The notes: generated by a model from the letters alone, not told the origin. Numbered from the stretch's first letter, positions 18,247-27,333 are shown. The stretch: 64,000 nucleotides of DNA from Halobacteriovorax vibrionivorans (GCF_003346865.1 NZ_QDKL01000002.1:1-64000); one strand, 5' to 3'. A program made the numbers and translations.

Positions 18247-19506
18247 GTGAAAAAAAGACTTAAAATTCGATTATCTGAAAATGATATTATATTTGAAGAT
18301 GATAACTATATAGCCTTAAATAAAAAGGCCGGCTGGCCTGTACACAAAACTCTCGATCCAATGCGAGATAATTGTACAGACGCCCTTAAAAGCTATCTCA
18401 AATTCAGAGAGGATGGAAAGTCACCTTACCTCGTCTTAGTACATAGGCTTGATGTTGAAACAGCAGGTATTCTTCTCTTTGCGAAGTCAAAAGAAGCAAA
18501 TAAGTATTTACAAGACCTATTTAGCTCTCACCAAGCAGATAAGATTGATAAGAGATATCTTGCAATTTGCAGTGGAAGGCCAAAAACTGATGAAGGCACA
18601 ATAGAGAATTTTATCAAAGGCCAAAGAGAAGGTCGTAAAGAGAAGATGGTGGTTGTTTCCTCTGGAGGAAAGAAGGCCATTACAAATTATTGGGTAAAGG
18701 ACTTTAAAAACGACTACTCACTTATTGAGTTTCAGATTCTAACAGGAAGAAAGCATCAAATAAGACTTCATGCAAAGTCTATTGGTCATCCTATCTTTGG
18801 TGATCCAATTTATTCAAATTCAAAAGAACAAGATGGACAAAGGCTATGTGCTTATAAGTTGAGCTTCTTTGATAAGTTCTCAAATCAGAAGATTGATTTA
18901 GAAATTAGGCCCGTGTTTGATCTTGATAATTTTAGAACAAAAATTAGTGATGAATTTAAGTATATTATTTTTAATAAGCCTTATAACGTCCTTTGCCAAT
19001 TTGGAAAGGATCATAAAGATCAACTAAGCCTTATTGATTACAATCTTCCAAAAGAGCTCTACCCTGTTGGACGACTTGATAAAGATAGCGAAGGACTTTT
19101 AATTTTGACTAATGATGGAAAGTATAAAGACCGTATGGCAAATGCTAAGAGCAAAGTTGAAAAAACATATTTGGTACAAGTTGATGGTGATATCACCAAT
19201 GAGGCAATTGAAGAGCTAAAAAAAGGCGTTGTGATTAAAGATAATTACAAGACAAAGCCAGCAAAAGTTAAAAAAATTGAATCAAACCTTGTGAAAGTAG
19301 AACAAAGAGATCCACCTGTGCGCTTTCGAAAAAATATTCCAACAAGCTGGATTGAAGTGAGAATTTCAGAAGGAAAGAATCGTCAAGTACGCCGAATGTG
19401 TGCGGCAGTTGGCTTTCCGACACTTAGGCTTATTCGTACAGCAATTGGAAATATCAAACTAGGCGAACTTAAGCTTGGTCAGTTTGAGTTTTTTGACGGT
19501 CAATAA
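18247..19506 (+). CDS. Fusion of two pseudouridine synthases (RluA-type plus RluE/RsuA-type)
   Basis: A single 419-aa frame with two complete catalytic domains. Residues about 12-230 are RluA-like: ALNKKAGWPVHK, the catalytic motif HRLDVETAG with Asp69, and ILTGRKHQIRLHAKSIGHPI. Residues about 238-415 are RluE/RsuA-like: IIFNKPYNVLCQF, catalytic GRLDKDSEGLL with Asp278, and the C-terminal EGKNRQVRRMCAAVGFPTLR with FRKNIPTSW. Each domain normally is a separate protein that converts specific uridines in rRNA or tRNA to pseudouridine. No stop, frameshift or good internal start separates them. No S4 domain is seen. Its 3' end overlaps the convergent rhomboid gene by 38 nt. Confidence 0.93.
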   Translation: MKKRLKIRLSENDIIFEDDNYIALNKKAGWPVHKTLDPMRDNCTDALKSYLKFREDGKSPYLVLVHRLDVETAGILLFAKSKEANKYLQDLFSSHQADKIDKRYLAICSGRPKTDEGTIENFIKGQREGRKEKMVVVSSGGKKAITNYWVKDFKNDYSLIEFQILTGRKHQIRLHAKSIGHPIFGDPIYSNSKEQDGQRLCAYKLSFFDKFSNQKIDLEIRPVFDLDNFRTKISDEFKYIIFNKPYNVLCQFGKDHKDQLSLIDYNLPKELYPVGRLDKDSEGLLILTNDGKYKDRMANAKSKVEKTYLVQVDGDITNEAIEELKKGVVIKDNYKTKPAKVKKIESNLVKVEQRDPPVRFRKNIPTSWIEVRISEGKNRQVRRMCAAVGFPTLRLIRTAIGNIKLGELKLGQFEFFDGQ

Positions 19507-20338
19507 GAGCAAAAATAATTCCTAAAATAGCACCACTTACTAATCCACCACCATGGGCCCAATTGGCCATCTTAAAATTAAAGACATCAAAAAAGCCGAG
19601 AAAGAGCCATCCAGTCATCAAAACGATATCTGTCGTTGGCAGCTTAAATTTGAAATTGGGATTTAATCGCGAATAAGGCCAAAGAAACCCAAGTAAACCG
19701 TATACAACTCCAGAGAGGCCTCCAAAGAATCCAGGGCTCATTGCAGCTTGGAGAAAATTAGAAATAATCCCTGTAAATAAAAGAAGGAGAATAAGAAAGA
19801 AGCTTCCTTTTGTGAATTCAATTAACTTTCCTAATTCCTTCCACCATAAAAGATTAAAGAATACGTGCATGAATCCAAAATGAATAAAGGCCGGAGTAAT
19901 GATTCGCCAATACTCCCCTGCATTTAAATTATGATACGGGTCTAGCTTAGAAGTTGAAAATGCGAAGAGATAATAGAGATTTTCATTCTTTAGAATCCAA
20001 CCAAATATGAAGACAATTGCACACAAGGCGAGAATTATAATAGTAGCTGGTCCCATTCTTAGGCTTTGTACATATTGCCAGTCTTTATTAACTTCGATGG
20101 GCTTTGCTCCCCCAATATAGACACGATAAACTTCACGTGCTTGAGAGAGATCTTTTAACTCAACGACAAAGAGATGAAAGAAGTCGTTTTCGAACTCTTT
20201 TCTTATATGAATACCTTCATTTAATAATTGTTTCTCTATTACACTTACAATTTGTTCATCTCTTAGAGAGCCAATATAGTGAAGTCTTTTTAGGTCGTTA
20301 TCTTGGTTTGCGTCATTATCTTGATTTGTCATGAACAT
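19469..20338 (-). CDS. Rhomboid intramembrane serine protease (GlpG-like)
   Basis: A 289-aa inner-membrane protease that cuts substrates within the membrane. Residues about 18-80 form a cytoplasmic domain like the GlpG N-terminal domain. Six helices follow from about 97. Catalytic residues are visible: Ser209 in GGLSGVVYG and His262 in NWAHGGGLVSG, with the oxyanion-region motif HVFFNLLW (His158, Asn162). No substrate can be named. Its last 38 nt overlap the end of the pseudouridine synthase gene on the other strand. Confidence 0.93.
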   Translation of the reverse strand: MFMTNQDNDANQDNDLKRLHYIGSLRDEQIVSVIEKQLLNEGIHIRKEFENDFFHLFVVELKDLSQAREVYRVYIGGAKPIEVNKDWQYVQSLRMGPATIIILALCAIVFIFGWILKNENLYYLFAFSTSKLDPYHNLNAGEYWRIITPAFIHFGFMHVFFNLLWWKELGKLIEFTKGSFFLILLLLFTGIISNFLQAAMSPGFFGGLSGVVYGLLGFLWPYSRLNPNFKFKLPTTDIVLMTGWLFLGFFDVFNFKMANWAHGGGLVSGAILGIIFALIDRQKTQTDQA

Positions 20339-20454
20339 ATTCTGCTACAGGCCTCTATAAAAGTCGAGCAACCAACAAAATATATCGAATAAGAGATAGG
20401 TTTAACCATAGAATTTTGATAAGATAGACCTAAATAAGTTGTTTTTTGACTTAT

Positions 20455-20483
20455 TTTACGTTAAGTATGAATCATAACGTAAA
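20455..20483. promoter_or_regulatory. Perfect 9-bp inverted repeat, likely operator of the suf operon
   Basis: TTTACGTTA (20455-20463) and TAACGTAAA (20475-20483) are separated by 11 nt. The repeat lies just upstream of the Rrf2 regulator gene and next to a TTGACT (20446-20451) that could be a -35 box, so a dimeric Rrf2 protein bound here could block the promoter. Autoregulation is inferred from position and symmetry. Confidence 0.6.
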
Positions 20484-20526
20484 TTATTAAAAAATGGGAA
20501 TACCTAAGGGGTATTTAACTACGAGT

Positions 20527-20961
20527 ATGTATAAAGTAAGTAAGAAAACACAATACGCACTTACAGCTCTTAAGCATATGCAAGAGTATGGACACACGTG
20601 CGAAGAAAATCTTACTTCGGCCAGAGAAATTTGTGACAAATACGATATGCCATTTGATCCAGTCTCTAAGGTCATGCAGAAGTTAAATAACTCGGGAATT
20701 CTCTCTTCCATTAAAGGTATCAAAGGTGGCTACTTTCTAAGTCGTCCCCTAAGTAATCTTAATCTTTTTGAAGTAAGTAATATTATCGAAGGAAAGGTTA
20801 AAGAGACAGCATGTGATGCTCTTAAAGGAAAATGTGACAAATACTTAGCTTGCGAATTAATTTCACCAATAGAAAAAATTAACTCTCATGTGAATCACCA
20901 TTTGATTTCGGTTTCACTTGAGGAGTTACTAATGAATAAAACAGGGGTCACACATGAGTGA
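20527..20961 (+). CDS. Rrf2 family transcriptional regulator of the suf operon
   Basis: A winged-helix regulator of the IscR/SufR type (144 aa from the chosen start). [18 protein letters not shown] is the typical Rrf2 N-terminus, followed by the recognition helix and wing ([26 protein letters not shown]). Three Cys in [18 protein letters not shown] (spacing C-x6-C-x5-C) match the place where IscR holds its Fe-S cluster. The frame is open to an ATG at 20494, but that ATG has no SD and adds 11 residues outside the family. It overlaps sufB by 8 nt and probably senses Fe-S status to control the operon. Confidence 0.9.
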   Translation: MYKVSKKTQYALTALKHMQEYGHTCEENLTSAREICDKYDMPFDPVSKVMQKLNNSGILSSIKGIKGGYFLSRPLSNLNLFEVSNIIEGKVKETACDALKGKCDKYLACELISPIEKINSHVNHHLISVSLEELLMNKTGVTHE

Positions 20962-22387
20962 TACACAGTTAACAAAGTCAGAATATAAATATGGCTTTTT
21001 TACAGACATTGAAACACAAGAATTTCCAAAGGGATTAAACGAAGACATCGTTCGTATGATCTCGGCAAAAAAGAAAGAGCCAGAATGGTTACTAGAATAC
21101 CGTCTTAAAGCATTTCGTCTATGGAAGAAAATGCCAATGCCAAATTGGGCAAAGCTAGAAATTCCAGAGATCGACTTTGAAGACTTATATTACTATGCAG
21201 CTCCAAAGTCGACAGAGAGTGCTCCAAAAAGCTTAGATGATCTTGATCCTGAGCTTTTAGCAACTTTTGAAAAGTTAGGGATTCCCCTATCTGAACAAAA
21301 GAGGATTTCAGGTGTAGCTGTTGATGCTGTCTTTGACTCAGTTTCAGTTGGAACAACTTACAAAGAAGAGCTTGAAAAAGTTGGTGTTATCTTCTGCTCT
21401 ATTTCAGAAGCTGTACAAGACTATCCAGAGCTTGTGAAAAAATACTTAGGAACAGTAGTTCCTCCAGCAGATAATTTCTATGCAGCACTTAATGCAGCAG
21501 TATTCTCTGATGGTTCATTCGTCTACATCCCAGAGGGTGTAACTTGTCCAATGGATTTATCGACATACTTTAGAATAAACGCTAAGGAGACAGGTCAGTT
21601 TGAGAGAACACTTGTTGTTGCTGATAAAGGAAGTTACGTAAACTACCTTGAAGGTTGTACAGCACCTCAACGAGATGAAAATCAATTACACGCGGCCATT
21701 GTTGAACTTATTGCACTAGATGATGCTGAGATTAAGTACTCAACTGTTCAAAACTGGTATGCAGGAGATGAGCAAGGAAAAGGTGGAATTTACAACTTCG
21801 TTACAAAGCGTGGTAACTGCCTAGGAAAGAACTCTAAGATTTCTTGGACACAAGTAGAAGCAGGTTCTGCAATTACTTGGAAGTACCCTTCTTGTAATCT
21901 TATCGGTGATAATTCACAAGGCGCCTTCTACTCTGTAGCTCTGACAAATAACAAAATGCAGGCCGATACTGGAACAAAGATGATCCACATTGGTAAGAAT
22001 ACAAAATCGACTATTATCTCAAAAGGTATCTCTGCTGAGCAATCAGAAAATAACTACCGTGGACTCGTAAAGGTTATGCCTTCTGCTGTCGGTGCAAAGA
22101 ATTACTCACAATGTGATTCGATGCTAGTTGGTGATAAATGTTCAGCTAATACATTTCCATATATTGATGTAAAAAATAACAGCGCAACAGTAGAGCACGA
22201 AGCTTCAACTTCTAAGATCTCAGAAGACCAACTCTTCTACCTACAACAACGTGGGATGGATATGGAGAAATGTATCTCAATGGTTGTAAACGGTTTCTGT
22301 AGTGAAGTTTTCAAAGAGCTTCCACTTGAGTTCTCTGTTGAGGCAGTAAAGTTAATTGAGATGAAATTAGAAAATTCAATCGGATAA
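20954..22387 (+). CDS. sufB: Fe-S cluster assembly scaffold SufB
   Basis: Core of the SufBCD scaffold on which Fe-S clusters are built. It is 477 aa, the normal length. Typical stretches: [20 protein letters not shown], the [20 protein letters not shown] region, [15 protein letters not shown], and the C-terminal [21 protein letters not shown] with a late Cys-rich helix region. The start ATG is embedded in the end of the Rrf2 gene (ATGAGTGA), so the two are coupled. Confidence 0.97.
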   Translation: MSDTQLTKSEYKYGFFTDIETQEFPKGLNEDIVRMISAKKKEPEWLLEYRLKAFRLWKKMPMPNWAKLEIPEIDFEDLYYYAAPKSTESAPKSLDDLDPELLATFEKLGIPLSEQKRISGVAVDAVFDSVSVGTTYKEELEKVGVIFCSISEAVQDYPELVKKYLGTVVPPADNFYAALNAAVFSDGSFVYIPEGVTCPMDLSTYFRINAKETGQFERTLVVADKGSYVNYLEGCTAPQRDENQLHAAIVELIALDDAEIKYSTVQNWYAGDEQGKGGIYNFVTKRGNCLGKNSKISWTQVEAGSAITWKYPSCNLIGDNSQGAFYSVALTNNKMQADTGTKMIHIGKNTKSTIISKGISAEQSENNYRGLVKVMPSAVGAKNYSQCDSMLVGDKCSANTFPYIDVKNNSATVEHEASTSKISEDQLFYLQQRGMDMEKCISMVVNGFCSEVFKELPLEFSVEAVKLIEMKLENSIG

Positions 22388-22411
22388 TTTTAAATTATAT
22401 AAAGGATAAAT

Positions 22412-23170
22412 ATGAGCTTACTTACAGTTAAAGATGTTCACGCAAGAGTTGAAGAAAAAGAAATCCTAAAAGGAATTTCTATTGAGGTTAAACCAGGTGA
22501 AGTACACGCTATTATGGGGCCAAATGGTTCAGGTAAAAGTACTCTATCAAAGGTAATTGCTGGTCACCCATCATTTGAAGTAACTGATGGAACAATTGAT
22601 TACAATATCAATGGTAAACAAACAAACCTTCTTGAATTAGAGCCAGATGAAAGAGCAAAGAATGGTATCTTTCTTGGTTTTCAATACCCTATTGAAGTAC
22701 CTGGAGTTTCAAATATTGATTTCTTACTAGAGTCATTTAATGAAGTTTCAAAAGCACAAGGTGCTGCTGAAATGAAAAAAGAAGAATTTAGAGAATTTCT
22801 AAGACCAAAGCTAGAACTACTAGAGATGAGAGAAGAATTTCTCGATCGCCCAGTAAACACTGGTTTTTCTGGTGGAGAGAAAAAGAAGAACGAAATTCTT
22901 CAAATGGCCGTACTTAATCCAAAACTTGCACTACTAGATGAAACAGATTCTGGCCTAGATATCGATGCACTTAAGATTGTTGCAAAAGGTGTTAATGCTA
23001 TTAAATCAAAATATAATGGAATTGTTCTTGTAACTCACTACCAAAGACTTCTTGATTATATTGTTCCTGACTATGTTCATGTACTTAGTGGTGGAAAAAT
23101 TATTAAGTCAGGTGGAAAAGAACTTGCACTAGAGCTAGAAGAAAAAGGTTACGACTGGCTAGTTAAGTAA
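22412..23170 (+). CDS. sufC: Fe-S cluster assembly ATPase SufC
   Basis: ABC-type ATPase that drives SufBD. 252 aa. Walker A is GPNGSGKST, the signature is FSGGEKKKNEILQ and Walker B is LALLDETDSGLDID; the KNE after the signature is a SufC hallmark. It lies 24 nt after sufB, with an AAGGA SD before the ATG. Confidence 0.97.
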   Translation: MSLLTVKDVHARVEEKEILKGISIEVKPGEVHAIMGPNGSGKSTLSKVIAGHPSFEVTDGTIDYNINGKQTNLLELEPDERAKNGIFLGFQYPIEVPGVSNIDFLLESFNEVSKAQGAAEMKKEEFREFLRPKLELLEMREEFLDRPVNTGFSGGEKKKNEILQMAVLNPKLALLDETDSGLDIDALKIVAKGVNAIKSKYNGIVLVTHYQRLLDYIVPDYVHVLSGGKIIKSGGKELALELEEKGYDWLVK

Positions 23171-23198
23171 TACTAATAAGAAAGCGAAAGGTATCGTT

Positions 23199-24449
23199 AT
23201 GAATATCCAAGAACTGACAGATCAATATATAAGTGACTTAGGAAATTATACTAAATCACAATCAAATAAAGAGGCCTTTGATAATTTCAAGGCCCGTGGT
23301 CTTCCACATACGAAAATGGAAGATTGGCTTTACACAAAGCTTACTGATGTTCTCCCTGAAAACTTCAAAGTGACAACACAAGAAGCGATGTTAAAGAACG
23401 TAAAAGTAGCTGGTAAGTACCAAGCAGTATTTCTAAATGGTAAATACTCAAAAGCAGACTCATTTCTACCTGAAGAAATCACTTTAGAAGAAGTCGACCT
23501 TGTAGCAGAAGATGCAAATTGTGACGAACAAGATATCTTTGCAATGCTAAACGCTTCAGCAGTTGAAAAAGTTATCAATATCACAGTTCCAAAAAACTAT
23601 GTTGCTGATGATATTATTTCAATTGTTCACCTATCTGATTTTGAAGGAGAATTTTCACTTCCAAGAATTCATGTAAATGCGGATAAATTCTCAAAAGCTG
23701 AATTTGTAGAGATCTTCACTGGAAGTGAAACTAAAGCATATAATATTAGCTCTGTTACAAATTTCAAAATTGCAGATAGTGCGAATATCTCTCATATCAA
23801 GGTACAAAGAGAAGGCCTAAACGCCTTTCACGCTGGAAGTGTAAACGCAGACATTGCAAGAGATGCAAACTTCAATTCATTTACTTTTACAACAGGTGCA
23901 AAGAAGTCGCGTAATGAGATTCGTGTTCGTATGAATGATGTTGGAGCTACTTGTAGTGTTGATGGACTCTATGCCATCAATGGTGAGCAGCACACTGATA
24001 ACTTCTCGTTGATTTCACATATAAAAGAAAAAACTGAAAGTTCACAATTATTTAAGGGTGTACTTGATGACAAGGCCCGCGGTGTATTCACAGGAAAAGT
24101 ACTTGTTTGTCGAGATGCTCAATTAGTTAACTCTGAACAACTTAATAAAAATCTTCTTCTATCGAAGAAGGCCCACGTTGATACACGCCCACAACTTGAA
24201 GTTTACGCTGATGATGTTAAATGTGCCCACGGTGCAACTGTTGGTCAAATGAGTGATGAGGAAGCTTTCTATCTACAGTCACGTGGACTTTCAAAAGAGC
24301 GCGTTCAAAAGCTTCTTATTCATGCATTTTGCTCAGATGCAATAATGAAAATTGAAAACCAAAAGCTACAGGACTTCTTAAGTGAAATCCTATTTGATTC
24401 GTTTGAGAAAGAGGCATTTGATCACCTAGATCAAAGCGAGGCTAAATAA
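23199..24449 (+). CDS. sufD: Fe-S cluster assembly protein SufD
   Basis: Partner of SufB in the scaffold. 416 aa. The N-terminus has the conserved GLPHTKMEDWLYTKL, and the C-terminal beta-helix region has KCAHGATVGQMSDEEAFYLQ with SRGLSKERVQKLLIHAFCSD. Its stop codon shares one base with the sufS start (TAATG), showing tight coupling. Confidence 0.96.
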   Translation: MNIQELTDQYISDLGNYTKSQSNKEAFDNFKARGLPHTKMEDWLYTKLTDVLPENFKVTTQEAMLKNVKVAGKYQAVFLNGKYSKADSFLPEEITLEEVDLVAEDANCDEQDIFAMLNASAVEKVINITVPKNYVADDIISIVHLSDFEGEFSLPRIHVNADKFSKAEFVEIFTGSETKAYNISSVTNFKIADSANISHIKVQREGLNAFHAGSVNADIARDANFNSFTFTTGAKKSRNEIRVRMNDVGATCSVDGLYAINGEQHTDNFSLISHIKEKTESSQLFKGVLDDKARGVFTGKVLVCRDAQLVNSEQLNKNLLLSKKAHVDTRPQLEVYADDVKCAHGATVGQMSDEEAFYLQSRGLSKERVQKLLIHAFCSDAIMKIENQKLQDFLSEILFDSFEKEAFDHLDQSEAK

Positions 24450-25669
24450 TGGCATTAGAAATTGATAATATTAGAAACCAATTTCCACAACTTGAAAGAA
24501 AAGTTCATGATAGGCCTCTAATCTACTTAGATAACGCAGCCTCTACTTTAAAGCACATAAGTGTTATTGAAGCTTTAAATAATCATTACACTAATGATGT
24601 TGCGAATATCCACAGAGGTGTCCACTACCTTAGTGAGCATGGGACGATTCAATATGAACAAACTCGTGACTCTATTCAAGATCTTTTAAATGCTGAGTCT
24701 CGTTGTGAAATCATTTTTACAAAAGGTACAACAGATAGCTTAAACCTAGTGGCTGCTTCCTTTGTTCCACATTATGTGAAAAAAGATGATGTTATTTTAA
24801 TCTCAACAATGGAGCATCATTCAAATATTGTTCCATGGCAGATTCAAGCAGAAAAGATTGAAGCAAAGGTAAAAGAGATCCCTATTACAGATGACGGGGA
24901 TATTGATGAAGAAGCCTATATCGAGCTTTTAAAAGAAGGTAATGTTAAACTTGTTTCAATGGCACATATTTCAAATAGCCTTGGAACAATTAATGACATT
25001 AAGAAATATATTTCTTTGGCCCATGATCATGGTGCCTATTTCTGTGTTGATGCTGCTCAGTCAATTGCTCACGAGAAAGTCGATGTTCAAGACTTAAATT
25101 GTGATTTTCTAGCATTTTCTTCTCATAAGATGTTTGGGCCAACAGGCTTTGGCGTACTATATGGAAAAGAGAAACTACTAGAAAGCATGCCTCCTTATCA
25201 AGGTGGTGGCGATATGATTGATGTCGTAACTATTGAAAAAACAACATATAACGAATTACCACACAAGTTTGAAGCTGGTACACCACATATTGCTGGTGGT
25301 ATTGGCCTTAAGCCTGCTATTGATTTCTTAATAGATACAGACTTGAATGTGATTAAGAGATACGAGAAAGAACTACTTGATTATGCGACTCAAAAAATAA
25401 ATGAGATTGAAAAGGTTCAAGTAATTGGGACTGCAAAACAAAAGGCATCAGTACTTTCATTTGTTGTGGATGGAGCTCACCCACATGATCTGGGGACTCT
25501 CCTTGACCGCCAAGGTGTTGCAATTAGAACTGGCCATCACTGCACACAGCCTTTAATGAAAAGGTTCAACGTAAGTGCTACTGCACGCGCCTCATTCTCG
25601 TTGTATAATACAAAAGAAGAAATTGATATTTTTATCAAAGCATTAAATAAGGCATTAAACTTTCTTTAA
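24449..25669 (+). CDS. sufS: Cysteine desulfurase SufS
   Basis: PLP enzyme that releases sulfur from cysteine for Fe-S assembly. 406 aa, group II (SufS/CsdA type). Seen: the PLP lysine Lys227 in SSHKMFGPTG, the cofactor His region MEHHSNIVPW, and the catalytic Cys365 in RTGHHCTQPLM. No SufE or SufU sulfur acceptor follows it in the operon; a NifU-like protein comes next. Confidence 0.97.
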   Translation: MALEIDNIRNQFPQLERKVHDRPLIYLDNAASTLKHISVIEALNNHYTNDVANIHRGVHYLSEHGTIQYEQTRDSIQDLLNAESRCEIIFTKGTTDSLNLVAASFVPHYVKKDDVILISTMEHHSNIVPWQIQAEKIEAKVKEIPITDDGDIDEEAYIELLKEGNVKLVSMAHISNSLGTINDIKKYISLAHDHGAYFCVDAAQSIAHEKVDVQDLNCDFLAFSSHKMFGPTGFGVLYGKEKLLESMPPYQGGGDMIDVVTIEKTTYNELPHKFEAGTPHIAGGIGLKPAIDFLIDTDLNVIKRYEKELLDYATQKINEIEKVQVIGTAKQKASVLSFVVDGAHPHDLGTLLDRQGVAIRTGHHCTQPLMKRFNVSATARASFSLYNTKEEIDIFIKALNKALNFL

Positions 25670-25693
25670 AGAAGTAATACACAGGATAATTAT

Positions 25694-26257
25694 ATGAGTG
25701 AAGTAAATATTGATATTCAACCAACTCCAAACCCAAATGCATTGAAGTTCATTTTAAATATGGACGTGAAAAAGAATGGATCTTCTACTTTTAGAACTCC
25801 TATGGAGTGTGGAGAGGTAAACTTAGGTATTAACCTCTTTACAATTAGAGGTATTGATCAAATCCATTTTTTTGAAAATGTGATTACGATTACAAAGTTT
25901 AATTATGAAGACTGGGAAGATATCGAAGAAAAAGTAGTAGAAACAATCAAGCATGATCTTCCAAATCACAATCCAGAGTTTGAAGAGTTTGACCCAGAAA
26001 AAGAAAGGCGTGAGAACCTTCCTAAAGAACTTAAAGATATCGAAGAAGTTCTTGATAGAACTGTACGTCAATACCTTCAGGCAGATGGTGGAGATATCCA
26101 AACTGTATCATATGAAGATAATATTCTACTTGTGAGATACCAAGGTGCTTGTGGAACATGTCCATCTTCAACAACGGGAACGCTTGAAGCAATTAAATCA
26201 ACTCTGAGAGCAGAATATAATCCAGAGATTGATGTTTATATTGCTCCTGATTGGTAA
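25694..26257 (+). CDS. NfuA/NifU-like Fe-S carrier protein
   Basis: 187 aa in two parts. Residues 1-90 are an Nfu N-terminal domain (IQPTPNPNALKFIL); residues about 115-187 are a NifU C-terminal domain (VRQYLQADGGDIQTVSY) with the cluster-binding CxxC, Cys153 and Cys156, in GACGTCPSS. Such proteins carry 4Fe-4S clusters from the scaffold to apoproteins. It is the last gene of the suf operon (24-nt gap after sufS) and may stand in for SufA or SufE, which are absent here. Confidence 0.93.
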   Translation: MSEVNIDIQPTPNPNALKFILNMDVKKNGSSTFRTPMECGEVNLGINLFTIRGIDQIHFFENVITITKFNYEDWEDIEEKVVETIKHDLPNHNPEFEEFDPEKERRENLPKELKDIEEVLDRTVRQYLQADGGDIQTVSYEDNILLVRYQGACGTCPSSTTGTLEAIKSTLRAEYNPEIDVYIAPDW

Positions 26258-26268
26258 GCGCACGCGGC

Positions 26269-26292
26269 ATTGATTGGCCAAAGCCAATCAAT
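26269..26292. repeat. Perfect 10-bp inverted repeat downstream of the suf operon
   Basis: ATTGATTGGC (26269-26278) and GCCAATCAAT (26283-26292) around a CAAA loop, starting 11 nt after the nfu stop codon. There is no T tract after it, so it is more likely a 3' stabilising hairpin or part of a repeat element than a terminator. It is flanked by two ACGCGG direct repeats. Confidence 0.75.
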
Positions 26293-26336
26293 AGGACGCG
26301 GTGCTAGGCCCCCATGCAAAAGAAATTAAGCTAATT

Positions 26337-26367
26337 CAACAAGCCGGGTTCAAGCCCGGCTTTGTTG
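26337..26367 (+). terminator. Probable terminator of the suf operon
   Basis: AAGCCGGG (26341-26348) pairs with CCCGGCTT (26355-26362) around TTCAAG. Flanking CAAC/GTTG extend the stem with one bulged T. The tail is TGTTGTT, T-rich but not a pure run. The GC-rich stem is unusual for this genome. Confidence 0.65.
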
Positions 26368-26399
26368 TTCCTGGGCCAAAGAGAAAGGTCACGCAAAGG

Positions 26400-26546
26400 A
26401 AAAGCGATATTTTAGCGCAGCTAAAATAAGCACCCCCTTAGCACATGAGAAATAAAAAGAGCATGTCACCAATAAAAGCGACATTTTAGCGCAGCTAAAA
26501 TAAGCCCCCCCTAGCACATGCGAAACAAAAAGAGCATGGCACCAAT
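26400..26546. repeat. Tandem pair of 74-bp repeat units with internal hairpins
   Basis: Unit 1 is 26400-26473, unit 2 is 26474-26546; they differ at only a few positions and one indel. Each carries the perfect inverted repeat ATTTTAGC-GCA-GCTAAAAT (26409-26427 and 26483-26501), then a C tract, then ACATG...CATG(T/G) around an A-rich stretch. No start codon with an SD is seen in either strand. The rest of the 26258-26700 gap holds the two hairpins listed just before and the terminator listed next. It could be a REP/BIME-like element or two copies of a small RNA. Confidence 0.8.
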
Positions 26547-26553
26547 AAAAAAA

Positions 26554-26573
26554 GGACACCCACATGGGTGCCC
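26554..26573 (-). terminator. Terminator for leftward transcription (hemolysin III gene)
   Basis: GGACACCC (26554-26561) and GGGTGCCC (26566-26573) pair around ACAT with one A-C mismatch. Seven A on the left become a U tail on the minus strand. It lies about 130 nt past the end of the hemolysin III gene. Confidence 0.7.
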
Positions 26574-26700
26574 TAAATAAAACAAACAAGAAGATTTTAT
26601 GAATTGATATTGCTATCACTCATTTTCTATCTCTATATTATTAAATTCACAGAATATATAAATCTACAAATCCTGACATTCTGACTTTTTCAATGTCAGA

Positions 26701-27333
26701 TTAACCAACAATAGAATAAATGATGATGAAGTGTAGAACTGCTGCCACACAGACAAAGAGGTGAAAGATCTCATGATAACCAAACCATTTAGCATTTCGG
26801 CCAGGCATTTTTAATCCATAGAATAACGCTCCAATTGTATAGAGCACACCACCAGTAATTAAGAGGACAATATTTGAAACGCCAAGCTTTGGCATAAGCT
26901 CTGAGACATAAGGCAATACCATATAACCTGGAATGAGATAAATAAGAGCACTTACCTTTTCAGGTAAATTTGGAAAGAAGATTGATTTTAAAATACCAAT
27001 TGCAGCAACGGTCCAAATACTTATTAGAAGGGTTGATCCAGATTCACCGTTTAATACAAGCAATGTAATCGGTGTACACGTTCCAGCGATCATAACGTAG
27101 ATAGCACTATGATCAAGTCGACCTAAAAGGTCTCTTTTACGAGGCTCCCAATGAATGCGGTGATAAAAAGCACTCACCCCAAGCATCATTAGTAGTCCAA
27201 TTGAATAAACAATCGTCGATATATATTGAGTTGTATTTGCACTCTTTGCGATAAGTAGAGAGCAGGCACCAAGGGAAACAAAGAACATTACCTGGTGTGA
27301 CCAACCTCTTAATATGGGTTTTTGCTTTTCCAT
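26701..27333 (-). CDS. Hemolysin III / PAQR family membrane protein
   Basis: About 210 aa with seven hydrophobic segments. Family motifs: RGWSHQVMFFVSLGACSLL at the start, YHRIHWEPRKRDLLGRLDHSAIYVMIAGTCTP (in pieces SAFYHRIHW and LDHSAIYVMIAGTCTP), and GYHEIFHLFVCVAAVLHF at the end; these His and Asp residues form the metal site of the family. The bacterial function is uncertain (membrane lipid or stress related). The frame is open to a TTG at 27363, but the ATG at 27333 places the family N-terminus correctly; neither has a clear SD. Confidence 0.9.
   Translation of the reverse strand: MEKQKPILRGWSHQVMFFVSLGACSLLIAKSANTTQYISTIVYSIGLLMMLGVSAFYHRIHWEPRKRDLLGRLDHSAIYVMIAGTCTPITLLVLNGESGSTLLISIWTVAAIGILKSIFFPNLPEKVSALIYLIPGYMVLPYVSELMPKLGVSNIVLLITGGVLYTIGALFYGLKMPGRNAKWFGYHEIFHLFVCVAAVLHFIIIYSIVG

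Noticed and set aside
26341..26362. GGGTTCAAGCCC-like sequence resembling a tRNA T-arm
   Set aside because: The stem pairs as a terminator with a TTCAAG loop; read as a T-arm it gives a mismatch, and no acceptor, D or anticodon arms are found.
26400..26546. Two-unit repeat as a CRISPR array
   Set aside because: Units are contiguous and 74 bp long, without unique spacers, and no cas gene is present.
26389..26619. 76-codon minus-strand frame across the 74-bp repeats
   Set aside because: It is read from the repeat itself, has no SD and crosses the terminator hairpin at 26554-26573; composition is not coding-like.
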